Shown here: piece after piece, positions 43,443 through 54,917 of the stretch
Layout: each line of letters starts with the position of its first letter
How positions within the stretch are numbered: the first letter of the stretch is position 1
Assembly (NCBI RefSeq): GCF_020886695.1
Contig: NZ_AP024485.1
Location: 3,477,001-3,541,000, forward strand
Direction: 5' to 3'
DNA: 64,000 bases
From: Pseudodesulfovibrio sediminis
GTDB taxonomy: Bacteria > Desulfobacterota > Desulfovibrionia > Desulfovibrionales > Desulfovibrionaceae
Notes under the pieces: model-generated
Seen by the model: the letters and a program-made list of their open reading frames with translations, nothing else
What the model was told of the DNA's origin: nothing
Database searches by the model: none
Made by a program: the position numbers and the translations under genes

Positions 43443-44291
43443 TTAAACCTCGATCAAAATGTTGTCTATGAGCCGTGCCTTGCCAACGCGAATAGCCACG
43501 GCGGCCAGCACAGGCTTGTCGATCGTTTCCACCAGCTCAATGGAGTCGGGGTCCACGATCTCTATGTAATCCGAGCTGCCCATGGGCAGGGTGGATGCAT
43601 ATTCGTCTTTCAGTGCAGCCTTTGCGCTGGCTGCGTCACGTTCGCCGTCCTTGATCATGGCAGCCAGCTTCAGGAGGCCCTTTCGGATGGCTGGAGCGGC
43701 CGCACGTTCTTCTTCAGTCAGGTAGGCGTTGCGTGAGCTGAGAGCCAGGCCGTCGTCTTCCCGCACAATGGGATGACTGAGGATTTCCACAGGCATGTTC
43801 AAGTCGCGGATCATGCGCTTGATGATGGCAAGCTGCTGCCAATCCTTCTGGCCGAACACGGCCTTGGTGGCCTGGGTCAACTGGAACAGTTTGGTCACAA
43901 CAGTACAGACACCGCGAAAATGACCTGTTCTGGACGCGCCACACAGGTTTTTGCCGAGGTCCGGCACGTCGATCCAGGTAGCATGATCATCTGCATACAT
44001 GGCATCGGGACTGGGCGCGAAGAGCAGGTCCGTTCCCTGGGCTTTCGCTTTGACGCAATCGCCGTCAAAGTCATGCGGGTAGTTGGACAAATCTTCGTTT
44101 TCCCCGAACTGGGTCGGGTTGAGGAATACGGTCGTTATGAGTCTGTCGCACTCGGGCCGGAGCGTTGCCATGAGAGACATATGTCCCGCATGCAAAAAGC
44201 CCATGGTGGGCACCAGGCCTATGGTCAGGCCCTGCGCGCGCCATTGCAGGCAGGTGCGTTGCAGCTCAATGGGGTCGGTAATAATATTCAT
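43443..44291 (-). CDS. panC: Pantothenate synthetase
   Basis: 282 aa. Joins pantoate and beta-alanine with ATP. HIGH-like motif TMGFLHAGHMSLM, FLNPTQFGENEDL, FGQKDWQQLAIIKRM and the KMSKS-like SSRNAYL are present. Start at 44291; the upstream extension is not family-like. Confidence 0.96.
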   Translation of the reverse strand: MNIITDPIELQRTCLQWRAQGLTIGLVPTMGFLHAGHMSLMATLRPECDRLITTVFLNPTQFGENEDLSNYPHDFDGDCVKAKAQGTDLLFAPSPDAMYADDHATWIDVPDLGKNLCGASRTGHFRGVCTVVTKLFQLTQATKAVFGQKDWQQLAIIKRMIRDLNMPVEILSHPIVREDDGLALSSRNAYLTEEERAAAPAIRKGLLKLAAMIKDGERDAASAKAALKDEYASTLPMGSSDYIEIVDPDSIELVETIDKPVLAAVAIRVGKARLIDNILIEV

Positions 44292-44498
44292 ATTTGGTAT
44301 TAATCCTGGTGAACAACTGACAGATTTGTATCCGGGAGTCAAACAAAATGTTTATATCAAGATGTATTGATATAGTTCGGGTGGATCGTCCTCTCTTCAC
44401 ATGTGGGGAGAGTGCGCTGACAGCGAAGGGAAAATAAGGGCTCCATAGGCCAAACTTTCATTTGAGAAAAACCTGCCTCCGTTGTACCCTCCCGAATT

Positions 44499-46925
44499 AT
44501 GAGGACAAAAAAAGACATCTTTGCGGACGAGGCCATTTCTTTCACGCCCCAGGAGCTGATTGATTTCGAGCATACCATCAAGGATTCCATAGCCGAATTC
44601 CTCCCATTTACCTCCTATAGTTTGTTTTTTCCCAGACAGAAGACCGAGGAGATTCCGGAGCCCGAGTTCAGAAAAGAAGATAATGAACTGATTCTTCCTC
44701 TGGTCTTTCAAGGGCAGATGCTCTGTTATTTCATCGCCAAAGGTGTTCGGCTCAAGGCGCCCAGTACGGCCCCCAAATACATCATGGCCCTGGCAAGCTC
44801 AGTGCTGGAGAAGCTCGCTCTCTACAAAAAGGCAGTCACCGACCCGCTCACCGGACTCTACTCGCGCAATTTCTTTTTCTCGGAACTGGAGCAGGCCATT
44901 GATCAGGTGCAGAGCTGTATCGCCGCAGGAAGCTGCCGGACCTCGGTGGAAGGGCGTGATGCGGACATGACCTTTTCCGGGACCTTTGGTGTGCTTTTTC
45001 TCGACCTCGATACATTTCAGCCCATTAATGAACGCTATGGGTATCTGACCGGCGACGACATCCTCGCGGAAGTGGGGCGGTTGCTCAATATGGTCTGTCC
45101 GAAATATACGACCGTTTCGCGGTTTGCCAACGACAAGTTCGCCTTTCTGGTGCCGGACGCCAAGCCGCATGCCTGTTTCCAACTTTCGGAAGTCATCCGT
45201 TCGGGCCTCAGCAAACTTTCATTTACTGACGAAATCTCCAATGACACCATTACCGTCACCGGCTCTCTCGGATACGTTTGTTATCCGCAAGGGCTTGAGG
45301 GCGCCCAGTTCAGGCGGACCCCGTCCGAACAGGCCCGGATGCTTGTACGCAAGGCGCGCAAAGGTGTCGGGGTGGCCAAGGATCAGGGCCGCAACAGGGT
45401 GTTCGGCTATGCGGATATCCTCAGCAAGGGCGGACGCGTGTTGGAAATTTTGCCCATGAACAGAATGATCGTCTCCCTAGGTGAGACCGCCGGTGCAAAG
45501 GTCGGCCAGCGTTTTCTGGTGCGTACGCCCAAGTCGGGACAGATTGCCTCCAAAACCATCACCGAAAATGAGCGCATTACCGGGCGCTATCCAGCCATGT
45601 ATAAAGGCGAGGTCGTACTTGTGGAAGTGCAGGACGATATCGCCTTTGCAGAGGTCCTGCATCTGGGAGACGCTAGCTGGACCGTGGACGCGGGTGATCG
45701 ACTCAAACTTATTGACGGGGATGAAAGCCTGTTTACCGACCTTGAAGAAGCAACGGACGAATCCATGCCCAGCACTGATACGTTGACCAAACTTTTACGA
45801 TACAGCGAGTTTGTTTCCTGGTTTTCCAAAGCGCGTCTTGAGCCGAAAACCTTCGGCCTGTCACTCATCCGTATTCTGGATCAGCCGGGTGAAGACCTCG
45901 ACGGGTATCAGGACAGCATGGATCAGATGGCGCTTCAGGTGGCCAAGTTGGCGCGGGGCGTCTTTGGCGAAGCATCGACCGGTGGTCGACACGGGCTCAA
46001 CGGCATGATCTTTTTCACCGAAGACATTGATCGGGAAACGCTCAATGAGCGGACGCTGGAGATCGAAAAATTCACCAAAGACACGCTCGGGATCAGGGTC
46101 GCTATAGGTTCCTCTTGTTATCCGTTCCTCAATTTCGATCGTGCCGACATGCTCGAAAATTGTCGCAAGGCATCAGAACACGCCTTGCTTCTGCCTGAAC
46201 CGTGTGTGGCCGTGTTCGATTCGATATCCCTCAACCTGTCGGCAGATCGTCGTTTCATGGATGGCGATATCTATGGAGCCATCGAGGAATTCAAGCTGGC
46301 CCTGCTCGACGATGAGAACAACCTGCTGGCCCGTAACTCACTTGGCATTTGCTACGGGCAACTCGGCCGGTTCGAAGAGTCCCGGCATGAATTCGAGGCC
46401 GTGGTCAAAGTGGAAAAGAACGACGTGCTCGCCCTGTACAACCTCGGATGGGCCAATCATCGTCTGGGCGACCTCAAGAGTGCCGCAGCATCCTACCGCA
46501 AGTGCCTCAAGGCAGAACCCGGGCATGTCTATTCCCTCATGCGTTTGGGGTCCATCGAAGAGCATGCCAAGCACCTTAAGAAGGCAACCAATTACTATAA
46601 GAAAGCTGCCGAGCAGCCGGGCGGTGAGCGCATGGTGCTCAGGCCGTTGGCGCGGGTGGCCTACAAGCAGGGTGATATCGAGGGAACTCGTGAATATTTG
46701 CATCTTGCACTCAATGCCGATCATAACGACCATCAGGCCATGCATATGCTGGCCAAGCTCTACCTCGATCAGGGCGAGGACCCGCAGATTGCCGAAGTGC
46801 TCGCCCGACAATCATCCGCGCTCGCGCCTGCCAAGGATGCCTACTGGGATCTGTTGGTGGAAGCTCTGGAAGCACAAGGCAAGGCTGAAGAGGCCGCCAA
46901 GGTCGCGGCCCGAGCAGCCGGTTAG
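44499..46925 (+). CDS. Large protein with degenerate GGDEF domains and TPRs
   Basis: 808 aa cytoplasmic protein. Residues ~108-310 are a GGDEF fold (DPLTGLYSRNFFFSELEQ start) but the signature GG(D/E)EF is replaced by ANDKF, so cyclase activity is unlikely. Residues ~320-405 form a small beta domain (GRVLEILPMNRMIVSLGETAG) similar in pattern to barrel domains that follow FlgT-like proteins. Residues ~445-600 look like a second, more decayed GGDEF fold. About 595-800 are five TPR units (LLARNSLGICYGQLGRFEESRHEF onward). Probably a c-di-GMP-related scaffold or receptor. No ribosome-binding site is clear before the ATG. Confidence 0.75.
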   Translation: MRTKKDIFADEAISFTPQELIDFEHTIKDSIAEFLPFTSYSLFFPRQKTEEIPEPEFRKEDNELILPLVFQGQMLCYFIAKGVRLKAPSTAPKYIMALASSVLEKLALYKKAVTDPLTGLYSRNFFFSELEQAIDQVQSCIAAGSCRTSVEGRDADMTFSGTFGVLFLDLDTFQPINERYGYLTGDDILAEVGRLLNMVCPKYTTVSRFANDKFAFLVPDAKPHACFQLSEVIRSGLSKLSFTDEISNDTITVTGSLGYVCYPQGLEGAQFRRTPSEQARMLVRKARKGVGVAKDQGRNRVFGYADILSKGGRVLEILPMNRMIVSLGETAGAKVGQRFLVRTPKSGQIASKTITENERITGRYPAMYKGEVVLVEVQDDIAFAEVLHLGDASWTVDAGDRLKLIDGDESLFTDLEEATDESMPSTDTLTKLLRYSEFVSWFSKARLEPKTFGLSLIRILDQPGEDLDGYQDSMDQMALQVAKLARGVFGEASTGGRHGLNGMIFFTEDIDRETLNERTLEIEKFTKDTLGIRVAIGSSCYPFLNFDRADMLENCRKASEHALLLPEPCVAVFDSISLNLSADRRFMDGDIYGAIEEFKLALLDDENNLLARNSLGICYGQLGRFEESRHEFEAVVKVEKNDVLALYNLGWANHRLGDLKSAAASYRKCLKAEPGHVYSLMRLGSIEEHAKHLKKATNYYKKAAEQPGGERMVLRPLARVAYKQGDIEGTREYLHLALNADHNDHQAMHMLAKLYLDQGEDPQIAEVLARQSSALAPAKDAYWDLLVEALEAQGKAEEAAKVAARAAG

Positions 46926-47049
46926 TTCACTTGGTCGTTTATCGTTCTCTGCTTTCCTGACGTTTTCGTACCGTTCTGCAAGGTGTTTTCCTCGTCCGTT
47001 TTCCTCATCACTACAGGGGTGAGAGAATACAGCATCCGTGCGCGGTCTG

Positions 47050-48282
47050 TCAGATCGCGGCCAGACGCCTGACCCGAGCGAGTACCGGGGGGTGGCTGTA
47101 TTCCAGACAGACAGTGAGCGGGTGTGGGGTCAGATTGGAGAGGTTGCTGGCGGACAGCTTCTTGAGCGCCGAAATCATGGACATGGGGTCGCAAGTGGTG
47201 TGGGCGGCAAAGGCGTCGGCTTCGAATTCATGCTTGCGGGAGACCATGTTGGAGAGCACGGACAAGGCCAGGGAGAGCGGGGTGTAAAGCAGGACAAAGA
47301 AGGTCAACCCCGCATAGTTGGAGATGTGTTCCATGCCGAACGCTGCAAAAAGTCCTGGCGAATCCAGAAACAGGGACATGAGGTAGAACACGGCACCGGT
47401 CTTGAGGAAACCTGTGATCAGACGTTTTCGTATATGGCCGAGTTTGGCGTGTCCTACTTCGTGGGCGAGCACGGCAACGATTTCTTCTGTGGTCTGCTCC
47501 TTGATGAGCGTGTCGAAAAGGGCGATGCGTTTGCGGTTGCCCAGTCCTGTGAAAAAGGCGTTGCCCTTTGTGGATCGTTTGGAACCGTCCATGACAAAGA
47601 TGCCTGACAGCTCAAAGCCGTTCTTGTCGGCGTAGCGTTCCAGCGCGGTCCGCAGTTCGCCCTCCTCAAGGGGAGAGAATGTGTTGAACAGGGGCAGAAT
47701 CCAGGTGGGCGCTACATAGGTCAACGCCAGTGACACGGTCACGGCCAATCCCCAACACCAGAGCCAGGCAAAGGGACCGGTTTCGCGGAAGAAGAGCAGG
47801 ACCCCGGCCACCAGGATACCGCCGATAAGAGCGGTCAGTATCATTCCCTTGAAACGGTCCAGAAAAAAGGTGCCCGGTGTGGTGGTGTTGAAGCCGAACC
47901 GGTTCTCCAGAACAAAGGTCTGGTATGCCTCGAAGGGCAGGCTCATGACGCCGCTGATGAGGCCGAGAGCGCCGATATACAGCAGCCCTGTTGCCATGGG
48001 GCCGAATGCAAGCGAGCGGATGAGCATGTCCAGCCAGTTGAAGCCTCCGGACAGAATGACAGCGATGATGACAACGATGTTGAATGTGCCGGTCAGCGTG
48101 GAGAAATGCATGGAGGCACGAGTATATTCTTGTGATTGCGCATATTTTGCGGCGTCAAAGACATCCTGAAATTCTTTGGGCGGCGTGGGCTTCATGGCCT
48201 TTGCGCTGAGATGGTCGGAGAGTATTCCCAGCAGCCACGACAGGAGGAGGGACGCTATGATAACTGCAAGGTAGATGTTCAC
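47050..48282 (-). CDS. M48 family membrane metalloprotease (Ste24/CAAX protease type)
   Basis: 410 aa with about six membrane segments. Zinc motif AVLAHEVGHAKLGH (HExxH) and the third ligand in HEFEADAFA. N-terminal CAAX_M48 region (FENRFGFNTTT-like VLENRFGFNTTTPGTF). GTG at 48282 is the likely start (CAGGAG seven bases upstream). Acts on membrane proteins in quality control; substrates unknown. Confidence 0.9.
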   Translation of the reverse strand: MNIYLAVIIASLLLSWLLGILSDHLSAKAMKPTPPKEFQDVFDAAKYAQSQEYTRASMHFSTLTGTFNIVVIIAVILSGGFNWLDMLIRSLAFGPMATGLLYIGALGLISGVMSLPFEAYQTFVLENRFGFNTTTPGTFFLDRFKGMILTALIGGILVAGVLLFFRETGPFAWLWCWGLAVTVSLALTYVAPTWILPLFNTFSPLEEGELRTALERYADKNGFELSGIFVMDGSKRSTKGNAFFTGLGNRKRIALFDTLIKEQTTEEIVAVLAHEVGHAKLGHIRKRLITGFLKTGAVFYLMSLFLDSPGLFAAFGMEHISNYAGLTFFVLLYTPLSLALSVLSNMVSRKHEFEADAFAAHTTCDPMSMISALKKLSASNLSNLTPHPLTVCLEYSHPPVLARVRRLAAI

Positions 48283-48490
48283 AGGCGACTCCTGACGTGA
48301 TTGGATGGGAGGGGTAAATTGAAGACGTACGCTATCCGCTGGCCAGGGTTCCGTCAACCGGATTGGAGACTGATCATCATCCACCTGGCCAAAAGGGGGT
48401 GCCCGATGGGGGGGGCTACTTGCGAAAACTGTATAACTGTATTAGTTTACGCCATAATCACGTGTATTACTCATTGGGAAACCGGTACTC

Positions 48491-49363
48491 ATGTCACCCA
48501 CACCACAGACTGCAAAAGCAATTCGCGAAGACATCGCACGCGCCAGATCGTATGCCAAGAAGAGCGACTATCTGAAGACGCTTGAGTGTCTGGCAAACGC
48601 CATTAAGGGACTGGCCATCAGCCAGGTCTTCGGTGCCGAGAAGTTCGAGATTCATGCACACCTTGACGAGGCCATGCGAGACCTCAACAAGATGAAGATG
48701 ATCAAAAAGCTCTTTCCGGCCGGCCTCAAGTTTCAGAAGGGGAAGGAGCGGGCCTTTTACCAGACCCTTATGCGGTTGCACAAGAAACTGGGCGAGGCCA
48801 TGGAGAAGGCGCGTGTCACCAAACTCAGAAAGCGGCTCATGGTGCTGGATGACAACCTGATCAAGGCTGCCAAACTCATTGAAGGCGATAACCAGATCGA
48901 AGCCCGTAAATTGTACTCGAAGATATCGGAATACTTTAATGATATCGAGGGTATCAATTCTGATATAGGTAACCGCTTGGCCCATTTCGGCCTTTTCCCC
49001 GAAGCCGTTCCCTACCTTAAAAAGGCCTTGGAATCGCAGAATAATGATTCCCGTGCCTACAATGCGCTCATCCTGAGTTATGAAGGTATGAACGAGATCG
49101 AGAAAGCCCTGGCTACCATACAGGATGCCATGCGGTGGCTCGGTCCCAGCGAAGGGTTGTATCTGCGTCTGGCCAAGCTGCATCTCAAGAAGCTCAATTG
49201 GGGCGAGGTCTATAATAATGCCAAGGCCGCCCTGGATCGCAATCCGCTCAATGCCGAAGCCGCCAAGCTCGTGAAAAAGGCGGAACCCAAGATATTCAGC
49301 GGGAAGAAGGCGGGTGGAAAAACCGCGGCCGCTGCCAAGAAATCACACGACCTGAGTTTCTAG
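48491..49363 (+). CDS. TPR-repeat protein
   Basis: 290 aa, not recognised beyond its fold. Helical throughout; C-terminal TPR pairs at about residues 150-260 (FGLFPEAVPYLKKALESQNNDSRAY; LHLKKLNWGEVYNNAKAAL). Basic Lys/Ala-rich tail. No signal peptide. Precedes the 49383 gene convergently. Likely a protein-interaction scaffold. Confidence 0.72.
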   Translation: MSPTPQTAKAIREDIARARSYAKKSDYLKTLECLANAIKGLAISQVFGAEKFEIHAHLDEAMRDLNKMKMIKKLFPAGLKFQKGKERAFYQTLMRLHKKLGEAMEKARVTKLRKRLMVLDDNLIKAAKLIEGDNQIEARKLYSKISEYFNDIEGINSDIGNRLAHFGLFPEAVPYLKKALESQNNDSRAYNALILSYEGMNEIEKALATIQDAMRWLGPSEGLYLRLAKLHLKKLNWGEVYNNAKAALDRNPLNAEAAKLVKKAEPKIFSGKKAGGKTAAAAKKSHDLSF

Positions 49364-49382
49364 ATCTATACTGTGCCCGCTC

Positions 49383-49952
49383 TTAAGCTTTGGTTTTCGC
49401 GCCGATGACCATGCTGAACGGCTCTCCGTCCGGCCTACCGTCAAACAGATAGCTGAACCGGATAAGAGCCGCTTCCGGGTCTTGTTCGTAGGCCTTCATG
49501 AATTCGATATGTCTGGCTCCTGCCTCATGGATTTCGGTCGTAGCAGCGACTTGCCTGAAATCATTTGATAATTCTTTTTCGTTCGCAAGCAGTTGTTCGA
49601 TCTTGTCCTTGTTGGGATGCTCTCCCTTAACGCGCAGGGCTCCCTGCTCATCCACGGTCAATTCTACTGGCGGATCTGTGGAAATGTCGTTTTCCAAAAA
49701 CAATGCGGTTATGCGGCTTTGCACATCCTCGGAAAGTTCGTCCAATTCCTGTGCGGTCAGTAAGGCGGGCAGCGAGTCGAGCCCTCGGGCACTCAGGTTG
49801 GCGGCAGTCTTACTCACTGCCATGGCTTCGCTGGATATGGTGACCGTGTCGCCGGTTGTACCTGACTGCGCCTGCGTTGCCGGGGCTTGCGTAGTGTTTT
49901 TCAAGGACTGCACCGGCGTTGCAACCATATCGTATCCAATTGATTGTATCAT
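49383..49952 (-). CDS. Protein of unknown function
   Basis: 189 aa, not recognised. A disordered Gln/Thr-rich N-terminus includes TVTISSEAMA, a phrase common in flagellum-associated and secreted proteins of this group, followed by a helical acidic domain (about residues 60-189). No signal peptide. Ends 19 bases from the convergent TPR gene. Confidence 0.6.
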   Translation of the reverse strand: MIQSIGYDMVATPVQSLKNTTQAPATQAQSGTTGDTVTISSEAMAVSKTAANLSARGLDSLPALLTAQELDELSEDVQSRITALFLENDISTDPPVELTVDEQGALRVKGEHPNKDKIEQLLANEKELSNDFRQVAATTEIHEAGARHIEFMKAYEQDPEAALIRFSYLFDGRPDGEPFSMVIGAKTKA

Positions 49953-50070
49953 GTCATACTCCTGCTGATATGGCAGATTTTTCCTAGGGCAAAATCATGC
50001 AAGAGCGATGCCCGGGGAGGCATACTTATTCCCTCTCCCCGGGCGGTTGTTCCACCTGTTGTAAGTGTGG

Positions 50071-50535
50071 TTATTGATGCAGTATGAGTTGTTCCCTGTT
50101 GACCCTGAGAATGGTGCCGTTCCTCAGAAAAACGACCAGTCCTCCGTCACGATCAAGGTTCAGCTCCGCTACGCTGCCATGGCAATGGTATGCTTCGACC
50201 ATGCTTCCGTTCTGTAATACAGCGAATATCGTTCCTGTTTCCGTGCCGATATACAGCGTCTGTACCGTATCAATAGCCAGTGCTGTGGGGGCTCCTTCTA
50301 TGGTCGCATAGAGCGTTGGTTCGCCGTCATGCGGGAGACAGAATATCTGCCCGGTGTCCATGTCGGCATAGTAAAGGTTGGCCCAGGTATCCCTGACCAG
50401 CCCGACAGGTTGTGAAACGCCGGAAATCAGTCTTTCCTCTTTGGGCGGACCTGCCATGGCAAGTCCGGCAACAAGCAGCATGGTGAATACAATGGTTCCT
50501 GAAATGGAGAGTTGACAAACATTCTTCCCCTGCAT
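50071..50535 (-). CDS. Small secreted beta-propeller-like protein
   Basis: 154 aa: signal peptide (FTMLLVAGLAMA) then four short beta repeats of the NHL/SMP-30 style (PVGLVRDTWANLYYADMDTG; PTALAIDTVQTLYIGTETG; VAELNLDRDGGLVVFLRNG). Too few repeats for a full propeller, so it is a partial blade set or an oligomer. Start at 50535 with AAGGAGG. Divergent from lysR and probably its target. Confidence 0.65.
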   Translation of the reverse strand: MQGKNVCQLSISGTIVFTMLLVAGLAMAGPPKEERLISGVSQPVGLVRDTWANLYYADMDTGQIFCLPHDGEPTLYATIEGAPTALAIDTVQTLYIGTETGTIFAVLQNGSMVEAYHCHGSVAELNLDRDGGLVVFLRNGTILRVNREQLILHQ

Positions 50536-50580
50536 TGAAAGCCTCCTTGTTTGTTTACGGAAACTAGGAATGTGGCATTG

Positions 50581-50597
50581 ATATGTCCAATACATAT
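50581..50597. promoter_or_regulatory. LysR-type box
   Basis: ATATG-N7-CATAT, an inverted repeat with T-N11-A inside, between the lysR gene and its divergent neighbour. It matches the general LTTR recognition pattern. Confidence 0.55.
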
Positions 50598-50631
50598 TTA
50601 CACGATGATCAATATGCATTAAGTCTTGTTC

Positions 50632-51522
50632 ATGGAACTCAGACAACTCAAATATTTCATTGCCGTGGCAGAGGAACTGCATTTCGGGCGGGCGGCCGAA
50701 CGCTGTCACATAGCCCAGCCGCCATTGTCGCAACAGATAAAGCGGCTTGAGGAAGAGCTTGGCGTCACGCTGCTTGAACGAACCAGTCGCAGAGTTTCGC
50801 TCACGCCTGAGGGCAGGGAGTTTCTTAGGCGGTGCAAGGATCTGGAAGATCGGCTGAAGGAAGCAGTCATCTGTGTCAAGGACATGGCCAAAGGGCTGGA
50901 AGGACAATTGAGTGTGGGGTTTATCGGGCCTGCTTCATTGTCGAGACTGCCTCGGGCCATCCGTACTTTCCGGGAGCGCAACCCGAATATTCGACTTGAT
51001 TTTTCCGCGCAGGCAACCAAAGAGCAGTTGCCGTTGCTGCGGGGAGATCGGCTGGATATCGCGTTTGTGCGTCTGTTCGGGCACGATACGTCCGGGTTCA
51101 ATTCAATGCTGTTTTTGAGGGAACCCTATGCGTTGGCCGTCCCTGAAGGGCATCACTTTGCTGACCGGGATGATCTCACCCTCAAGGATCTCGACGGGGA
51201 ACCCCTTGTCTTCTTCCAGCCGATGAATCAGCCTGCATTGTATCGTTCGTTGATTGGGTCTTTTCACAAGGCCGGGTTCATGCCGAATATAGTCCAGGAA
51301 GCCAACACTGAACAATCCATTGTCGCCTTGGTCGCAACCGGTCTCGGTTGTGCCCTGGTGCCTTCATCCAGTGCCACTGCGTGTCGTGGGGGAGTGGTGT
51401 TCAAAGCCATTTCTGGTGACCTGCCGCAGTGGGAAATTACCGCATTGTGGAAAAAGAAGAATGAAACGGCTTTGCTCAAGAAATTTCTCGATGTGATCGC
51501 CGAATATAGCTGGGTTGAGTGA
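50632..51522 (+). CDS. LysR-family transcriptional regulator
   Basis: 296 aa. N-terminal winged helix MELRQLKYFIAVAEELHFGRAA...QPPLSQQIKRLEEELGV (about residues 1-60), then a periplasmic-binding-protein-like effector domain, closest in style to the CynR/BenM/CatR group. ATG 50632; the Shine-Dalgarno is weak. Likely controls the divergent 50535 gene and itself via the box at 50581-50597. Co-inducer unknown. Confidence 0.9.
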   Translation: MELRQLKYFIAVAEELHFGRAAERCHIAQPPLSQQIKRLEEELGVTLLERTSRRVSLTPEGREFLRRCKDLEDRLKEAVICVKDMAKGLEGQLSVGFIGPASLSRLPRAIRTFRERNPNIRLDFSAQATKEQLPLLRGDRLDIAFVRLFGHDTSGFNSMLFLREPYALAVPEGHHFADRDDLTLKDLDGEPLVFFQPMNQPALYRSLIGSFHKAGFMPNIVQEANTEQSIVALVATGLGCALVPSSSATACRGGVVFKAISGDLPQWEITALWKKKNETALLKKFLDVIAEYSWVE

Positions 51523-51619
51523 TGAGAGGGGCTGCACTTTTTTTGAAAGAATGTGAACAGGATGATATGTGTTTTCAACTGTTTGATTATGGTACTCACT
51601 GATATGCATTGGAGTTGAA

Positions 51620-51997
51620 ATGGGATTTTTGAATGGATTGATAGGAAATGCCTCTGAAGTTGATATTGAAGAGGTCGCCAATGATCTGGCCCCGATTCTC
51701 GGTGATTCCGAGAGAGTGGAACGGGCCTTTAAAGTTGTTCGGGATATGTATGTCTTCACTTCCGGGCGGCTGTTGCTCATTAACAAACAGGGGATGACAG
51801 GGAAAAAGGTGGATTATCTGTCAATACCCTATAAATCCATCAGCACCTTCGCTGTTGAAACCGCAGGCCATTTCGACCTCGATGCCGAACTCAAGATGTG
51901 GGTGTCGGGACGGCATGAACCCATCATAAAAGAGTTGAAAAAGGGCAGTGATGTCGTGGGTATTCAGAAGTTTTTGGCGAATAAGATACTGCGATAG
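51620..51997 (+). CDS. Bacterial PH-domain protein
   Basis: 125 aa. Single bacterial pleckstrin-homology fold (PF08000-like): the N-terminal helix with GNASEVDIEEVANDL, the strand set YVFTSGRLLLINKQGMTGKKVDYLSIPYKSI, the DLDAELKMWV strand and a C-terminal helix (GIQKFLANKILR). Cytoplasmic; function unknown. Confidence 0.8.
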   Translation: MGFLNGLIGNASEVDIEEVANDLAPILGDSERVERAFKVVRDMYVFTSGRLLLINKQGMTGKKVDYLSIPYKSISTFAVETAGHFDLDAELKMWVSGRHEPIIKELKKGSDVVGIQKFLANKILR

Positions 51998-52026
51998 CAG
52001 TGGCAGGTTGCCGATTTTTCCATGAA

Positions 52027-52067
52027 GACAGGGTGCACTTTTCAGGAAGTGCACCCTGTCGTTTTAT
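52027..52067 (+). terminator. Terminator of the PH-domain gene
   Basis: Perfect 14-bp stem GACAGGGTGCACTT/AAGTGCACCCTGTC (52027-52060), six-base loop, then GTTTTATT. Convergent with the AraC gene, which ends at 52072. Confidence 0.87.
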
Positions 52068-52071
52068 TCAG

Positions 52072-52941
52072 CTATTTTATAGGGATGTGGACTTGGGTTA
52101 TCAAGTCTTCCGGTGCGGTCTGCTTCGGGCTGTTGAGATAGATTTCGATGCTGGCTTGGGCCTCTATCTCGTACCCGTTCTGGGGCGCCCATTGGCCGCA
52201 GAGTTGGGCATAGGTCTCGGCCAGTTTTTCGTATGGACCATGATGAACCGTCATGGCATATCGGCCACCTTCGATGGTCTTCCTGCTGATAGGGGGCTGT
52301 GGTGCGGGAGTGGGTGCCTCAACGGTCATGCACACGTCGCACCGAATTTTCTCTGGTGCCGTGACATCCGGGTCGTCATGATTCAGTGAGAGAAACCGTA
52401 CTTCGGGACGGATGAGTCCCTTGGGCCCGGCCCATCCGCAGAGCGTTTCCCATGCAGACGCGCATTCTGCGTAGGGGCCGACGTGGCGAACGAAATACAC
52501 GTCCATATCTTCGAGTTCAACGATGTGCGCTTCCATTATGATCTCCTTCCAGTATTCGATCTGTTTTTTTTCAAGATTCACACGATGAACCTTGCGAAAC
52601 CCCTGGGGAGAAATACCGAATCTGGAGTTGAAGGCGCGAGTGAACGATTCATGCGTCTCAAAGCCGGCATTGAACGCAATCTCGGTAACAGGCGCTTTAC
52701 TGTGCATCAATGAGATCGCCGCTCGTTCCAGTCGAAGTCGTCGTACGTACGATTTGACTGATTCGCCGACCATGCCACTGAAAATGCGGTGAAAATGGTA
52801 CAGTGAAAAACAGGCGACCTCTGCGAGCACAGACAGCTCCAGCGGTTCGTCCAGATGGGTATGGATATACTCCAGGACCCGATCCATCCGTTTCGCATAA
52901 TCCGTTTTTGATTTCTTCTTAGGGTTGCTCATGGAAATCAT
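52072..52941 (-). CDS. AraC-family regulator with GyrI-like effector domain
   Basis: 289 aa. Tandem AraC helix-turn-helix at about residues 15-115 (SLYHFHRIFSGMVGESVKSYV; GFETHESFTRAFNSRFGISPQGFR). C-terminal GyrI/BmrR-like ligand-binding domain (about 135-289; MDVYFVRHVGPYAECASAWETL, IEGGRYAMTVHHGPY), as in Rob/SoxS-like multidrug sensors. The start could be 52941 or 52932. Target genes unknown. Confidence 0.88.
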   Translation of the reverse strand: MISMSNPKKKSKTDYAKRMDRVLEYIHTHLDEPLELSVLAEVACFSLYHFHRIFSGMVGESVKSYVRRLRLERAAISLMHSKAPVTEIAFNAGFETHESFTRAFNSRFGISPQGFRKVHRVNLEKKQIEYWKEIIMEAHIVELEDMDVYFVRHVGPYAECASAWETLCGWAGPKGLIRPEVRFLSLNHDDPDVTAPEKIRCDVCMTVEAPTPAPQPPISRKTIEGGRYAMTVHHGPYEKLAETYAQLCGQWAPQNGYEIEAQASIEIYLNSPKQTAPEDLITQVHIPIK

Positions 52942-53140
52942 TTTGCCTGCTTCTCATCTCTTTACTTGACGATTTTTGCGCTTTTGACATCTGGCAGTAG
53001 CCTCGCAGACTTGGGGCCGCCTTTCAACCAGAGTCGCGGAGTTGTTTAAAGTCGGTGCTCTGCCTGAATGATCGTCTGGCTTCACGCTTCACGCAACAGC
53101 ACACAGTGGGAGATGGGGGAGGGGGCGGTCGCCTCGTCAA

Positions 53141-53179
53141 CAAAGAAACCCGGCCCGCGAATACATCGCAGGCCGGGTT
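53141..53179 (-). terminator. Terminator of groES-groEL
   Basis: Stem AACCCGGCC/GGCCGGGTT (53147-53179), followed on the minus strand by TCTTTG. The remainder of 52942-53140 holds nothing I can name. Confidence 0.8.
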
Positions 53180-53206
53180 ATGTGTTTGGCTAAAGGGCTG
53201 TACCGT

Positions 53207-54871
<1,665 letters not shown>

Positions 54872-54917
54872 CTATTCTCCTTAAAAGAAATGTAGGTGTA
54901 GTGAGTAGGAAACAGGA

